This document shows positions 4,196 through 5,101 of a stretch of DNA of 5,101 bases, one piece after another. Each line of letters opens with the position of its first letter. Position 1 is the first letter of the stretch. Position numbers and translations under genes: made by a program. The DNA comes from Candidatus Aenigmatarchaeota archaeon. GTDB taxonomy: Archaea; Aenigmatarchaeota; Aenigmatarchaeia; GW2011-AR5; WALA01. Under the pieces are notes generated by a model, which saw only the letters and a program-made list of their open reading frames with translations, had not been told where the DNA came from and did no database searches. Where the stretch lies: assembly GCA_015522745.1 (NCBI GenBank), contig WALQ01000059.1, positions 1 to 5,101 of the forward strand, read 5' to 3'.

Positions 4196-5032
4196 TTATT
4201 CTGTTGTGTTCACTTCAAATGTCTTCACACGCTCTTCGTCCAATATTCTGTAATGGACTGTCAATGTCAGATGATCTGGTTTCTCTGGAGCGCTTGTCTC
4301 AAACTTCATGCAATCCTCTTCTCCTGAGTCGAGTATGGGACCGTTTTCGAGAGTCATGTGATCGCATTGATCAAACTTGTATCCTGTCATTGGTGCTTCA
4401 ACTGTAGTGTAAAATCCACGGAGTGCAAGTCTTCCGATATTTTTGAAGCAAACCTCAACTTCGTTCTTCTCGCCTGGTATGAATCTCACGCTGGTTGTCT
4501 TGAGCACCATTCCATCGTTGACTCTCACGTGAAGAGGAAACGACTGATGATAAACCTTCGGATTGTCGCACTTGGTTGGCTCACACCCATCAGGGCAATG
4601 AGCTCCTTTTTCGCATCCGAGGTTGTATGAAACATCTATGTTGAGAGTAAAGTCATGTATTCCTTCAGGTGTCAATGTGAAATCTGCATGATCAACTTCA
4701 TTTCTGATAAGCGTATCATCGAGATAAAGAACTATATAATCTCCTTCCTGTTTGACTTCATAGTACTTGCTGTCACCTATAGTTGCCTCGAAGTTTGTTA
4801 TCGGCGTATCGTCATTGTTTTTAAAATAAATCTTGACCTGGTTTGGAACACCCTCGACAACATTCACGTAAGGGGTCACCATCTGAAGATATCCAACTTG
4901 TGTTGGTTGGGGTTTTTGTCGGCTCGTTACCCATGTTGGAGTTCCTGTTGGGATAGAGCTTGCCAAGTACAATATAGCTATTACTAGCACCACAAAACTT
5001 ATCGAAATGATAAGCAAGTTCTTTGCTTCCAT
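4196..5032 (-). CDS. N-terminally anchored extracellular protein with Cys-rich loop, unknown function
   Basis: From the ATG at 5032 the product has 278 residues. One hydrophobic helix (about 6-25) is followed by a Thr/Pro/Gln-rich linker (28-45) and two predicted beta-sandwich domains. The first (about 50-135) contains V-P-N-Q-V-K-I-Y-F-K-N-N-D-D-T-P-I, and the second (about 165-275) contains K-N-E-V-E-V-C-F-K-N-I-G. Such patterns are typical of CARDB or Ig-like surface domains. Between them is a Cys cluster C140-x5-C146-x3-C150-x4-C155 (C-P-D-G-C-E-P-T-K-C), with further Cys at 195, 223 and 241. The seven Cys suggest disulfides outside the cell, or a metal site in the loop. The frame could open at a GTG (5041), but that GTG is part of the Shine-Dalgarno GAGGTGA, so the ATG at 5032 is the better start. 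The role is unknown; its gene stands apart from the other minus-strand genes. Confidence 0.86.
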   Translation of the reverse strand: MEAKNLLIISISFVVLVIAILYLASSIPTGTPTWVTSRQKPQPTQVGYLQMVTPYVNVVEGVPNQVKIYFKNNDDTPITNFEATIGDSKYYEVKQEGDYIVLYLDDTLIRNEVDHADFTLTPEGIHDFTLNIDVSYNLGCEKGAHCPDGCEPTKCDNPKVYHQSFPLHVRVNDGMVLKTTSVRFIPGEKNEVEVCFKNIGRLALRGFYTTVEAPMTGYKFDQCDHMTLENGPILDSGEEDCMKFETSAPEKPDHLTLTVHYRILDEERVKTFEVNTTE

Positions 5033-5037
5033 TTTTT

Positions 5038-5044
5038 TCACCTC
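5038..5044 (-). promoter_or_regulatory. Shine-Dalgarno GAGGTGA of the anchored surface-protein gene
   Basis: GAGGTGA matches the archaeal 16S 3' end and lies 5 nt before the ATG at 5032. An in-frame GTG inside it would be the longest possible start, but being the ribosome-binding site itself it is unlikely to be the initiation codon. Confidence 0.75.
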
Positions 5045-5075
5045 AAAAAGATTTCATATTTTTGTTATTATTTGA

Positions 5076-5101
5076 TAATTAATTAATAGAAAGCTTTAAA
5101 T
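5076..5101 (-). promoter_or_regulatory. A/T-rich promoter region of the anchored surface-protein gene
   Basis: Two TATA candidates are visible on the minus strand: ATTTAAAG at the window end (5094-5101), and a TTAATTAATTA stretch near 5076-5087. They would give leaders of roughly 40 or 25 nt, respectively, both with room for the Shine-Dalgarno. The choice cannot be made from sequence, and the window stops here. Confidence 0.35.

Noticed and set aside
4204..4987. Three plus-strand frames opposite the anchored surface-protein gene
   Set aside because: All are antisense shadows without start signals or recognisable domains.
5033..5041. GTG start adding three residues to the anchored surface protein
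   Set aside because: The GTG is inside the Shine-Dalgarno GAGGTGA that serves the ATG at 5032.
1..5101. CRISPR array, tRNA or rRNA genes, insertion sequence or attachment site
   Set aside because: No regularly spaced repeats, cloverleaf, transposase or paired terminal repeats were seen, and the gaps between genes are all under about 75 bp.

Overview
The window looks archaeal. Several genes have an A/T-rich TATA element (core TTTAAA or similar) centred about 24-27 bp upstream of the start codon, which is the spacing of leaderless archaeal transcripts. Other genes carry the archaeal-type Shine-Dalgarno GGTGAT/GAGGTGA. The recognisable protein families are also typical of archaea: a membrane-anchored winged-helix regulator, a Holliday-junction-resolvase-related membrane endonuclease and a short ribbon-helix-helix protein. 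AT-rich composition, small genes and many uncharacterised secreted proteins would fit a DPANN-type or little-studied euryarchaeal lineage, but the phylum cannot be fixed from this window. No rRNA, tRNA, CRISPR array or insertion sequence is visible.

Layout: all genes except one are on the minus strand, so they read right to left. From the right: (a) 4196-5032, an N-terminally anchored extracellular protein with a Cys-rich loop; (b) 4150-4190, a two-sided oligo-T terminator shared with (c) 3868-4149, the only plus-strand gene, a small coiled-coil protein; (d) 3571-3822, a ribbon-helix-helix (RHH) DNA-binding protein, divergent from (c); (e) 2517-3515, a ten-TM-type putative heavy-metal efflux permease (ArsP_2/DUF2899-like); (f) 2314-2493, a 59-residue zinc ribbon protein too short for most gene callers; (g) 1960-2307, a membrane-tethered PD-(D/E)XK endonuclease; (h) 1151-1927, a transmembrane one-component regulator with an extracellular domain and a cytoplasmic winged helix; (i) 202-1077, a secreted protein rich in N-glycosylation sequons with four C-x2-H-type Cys repeats; (j) 1-205, the start of a lipoprotein gene joined to (i) by an ATGA overlap.

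Two regulator/target pairs can be proposed. The RHH gene sits directly upstream of the efflux permease, with a TGTCTA-N4-TAGACA dyad abutting the permease TATA box. The transmembrane regulator sits directly upstream of the secreted Cys-repeat/lipoprotein operon, whose TATA box is enclosed by a perfect 9-bp inverted repeat with a third half-site one helical turn further out. Both pairings are inferred from position. Four successive genes (e-h) appear to have their own leaderless promoters, two of them embedded in the 3' end of the preceding gene, so this block is probably not a simple single-promoter operon.

I did not find a clear, complete, previously undescribed system. The strongest novelty candidates are the envelope-sensing pair (h)->(i,j) and its half-site cluster, and the Cys/His repeat protein itself.
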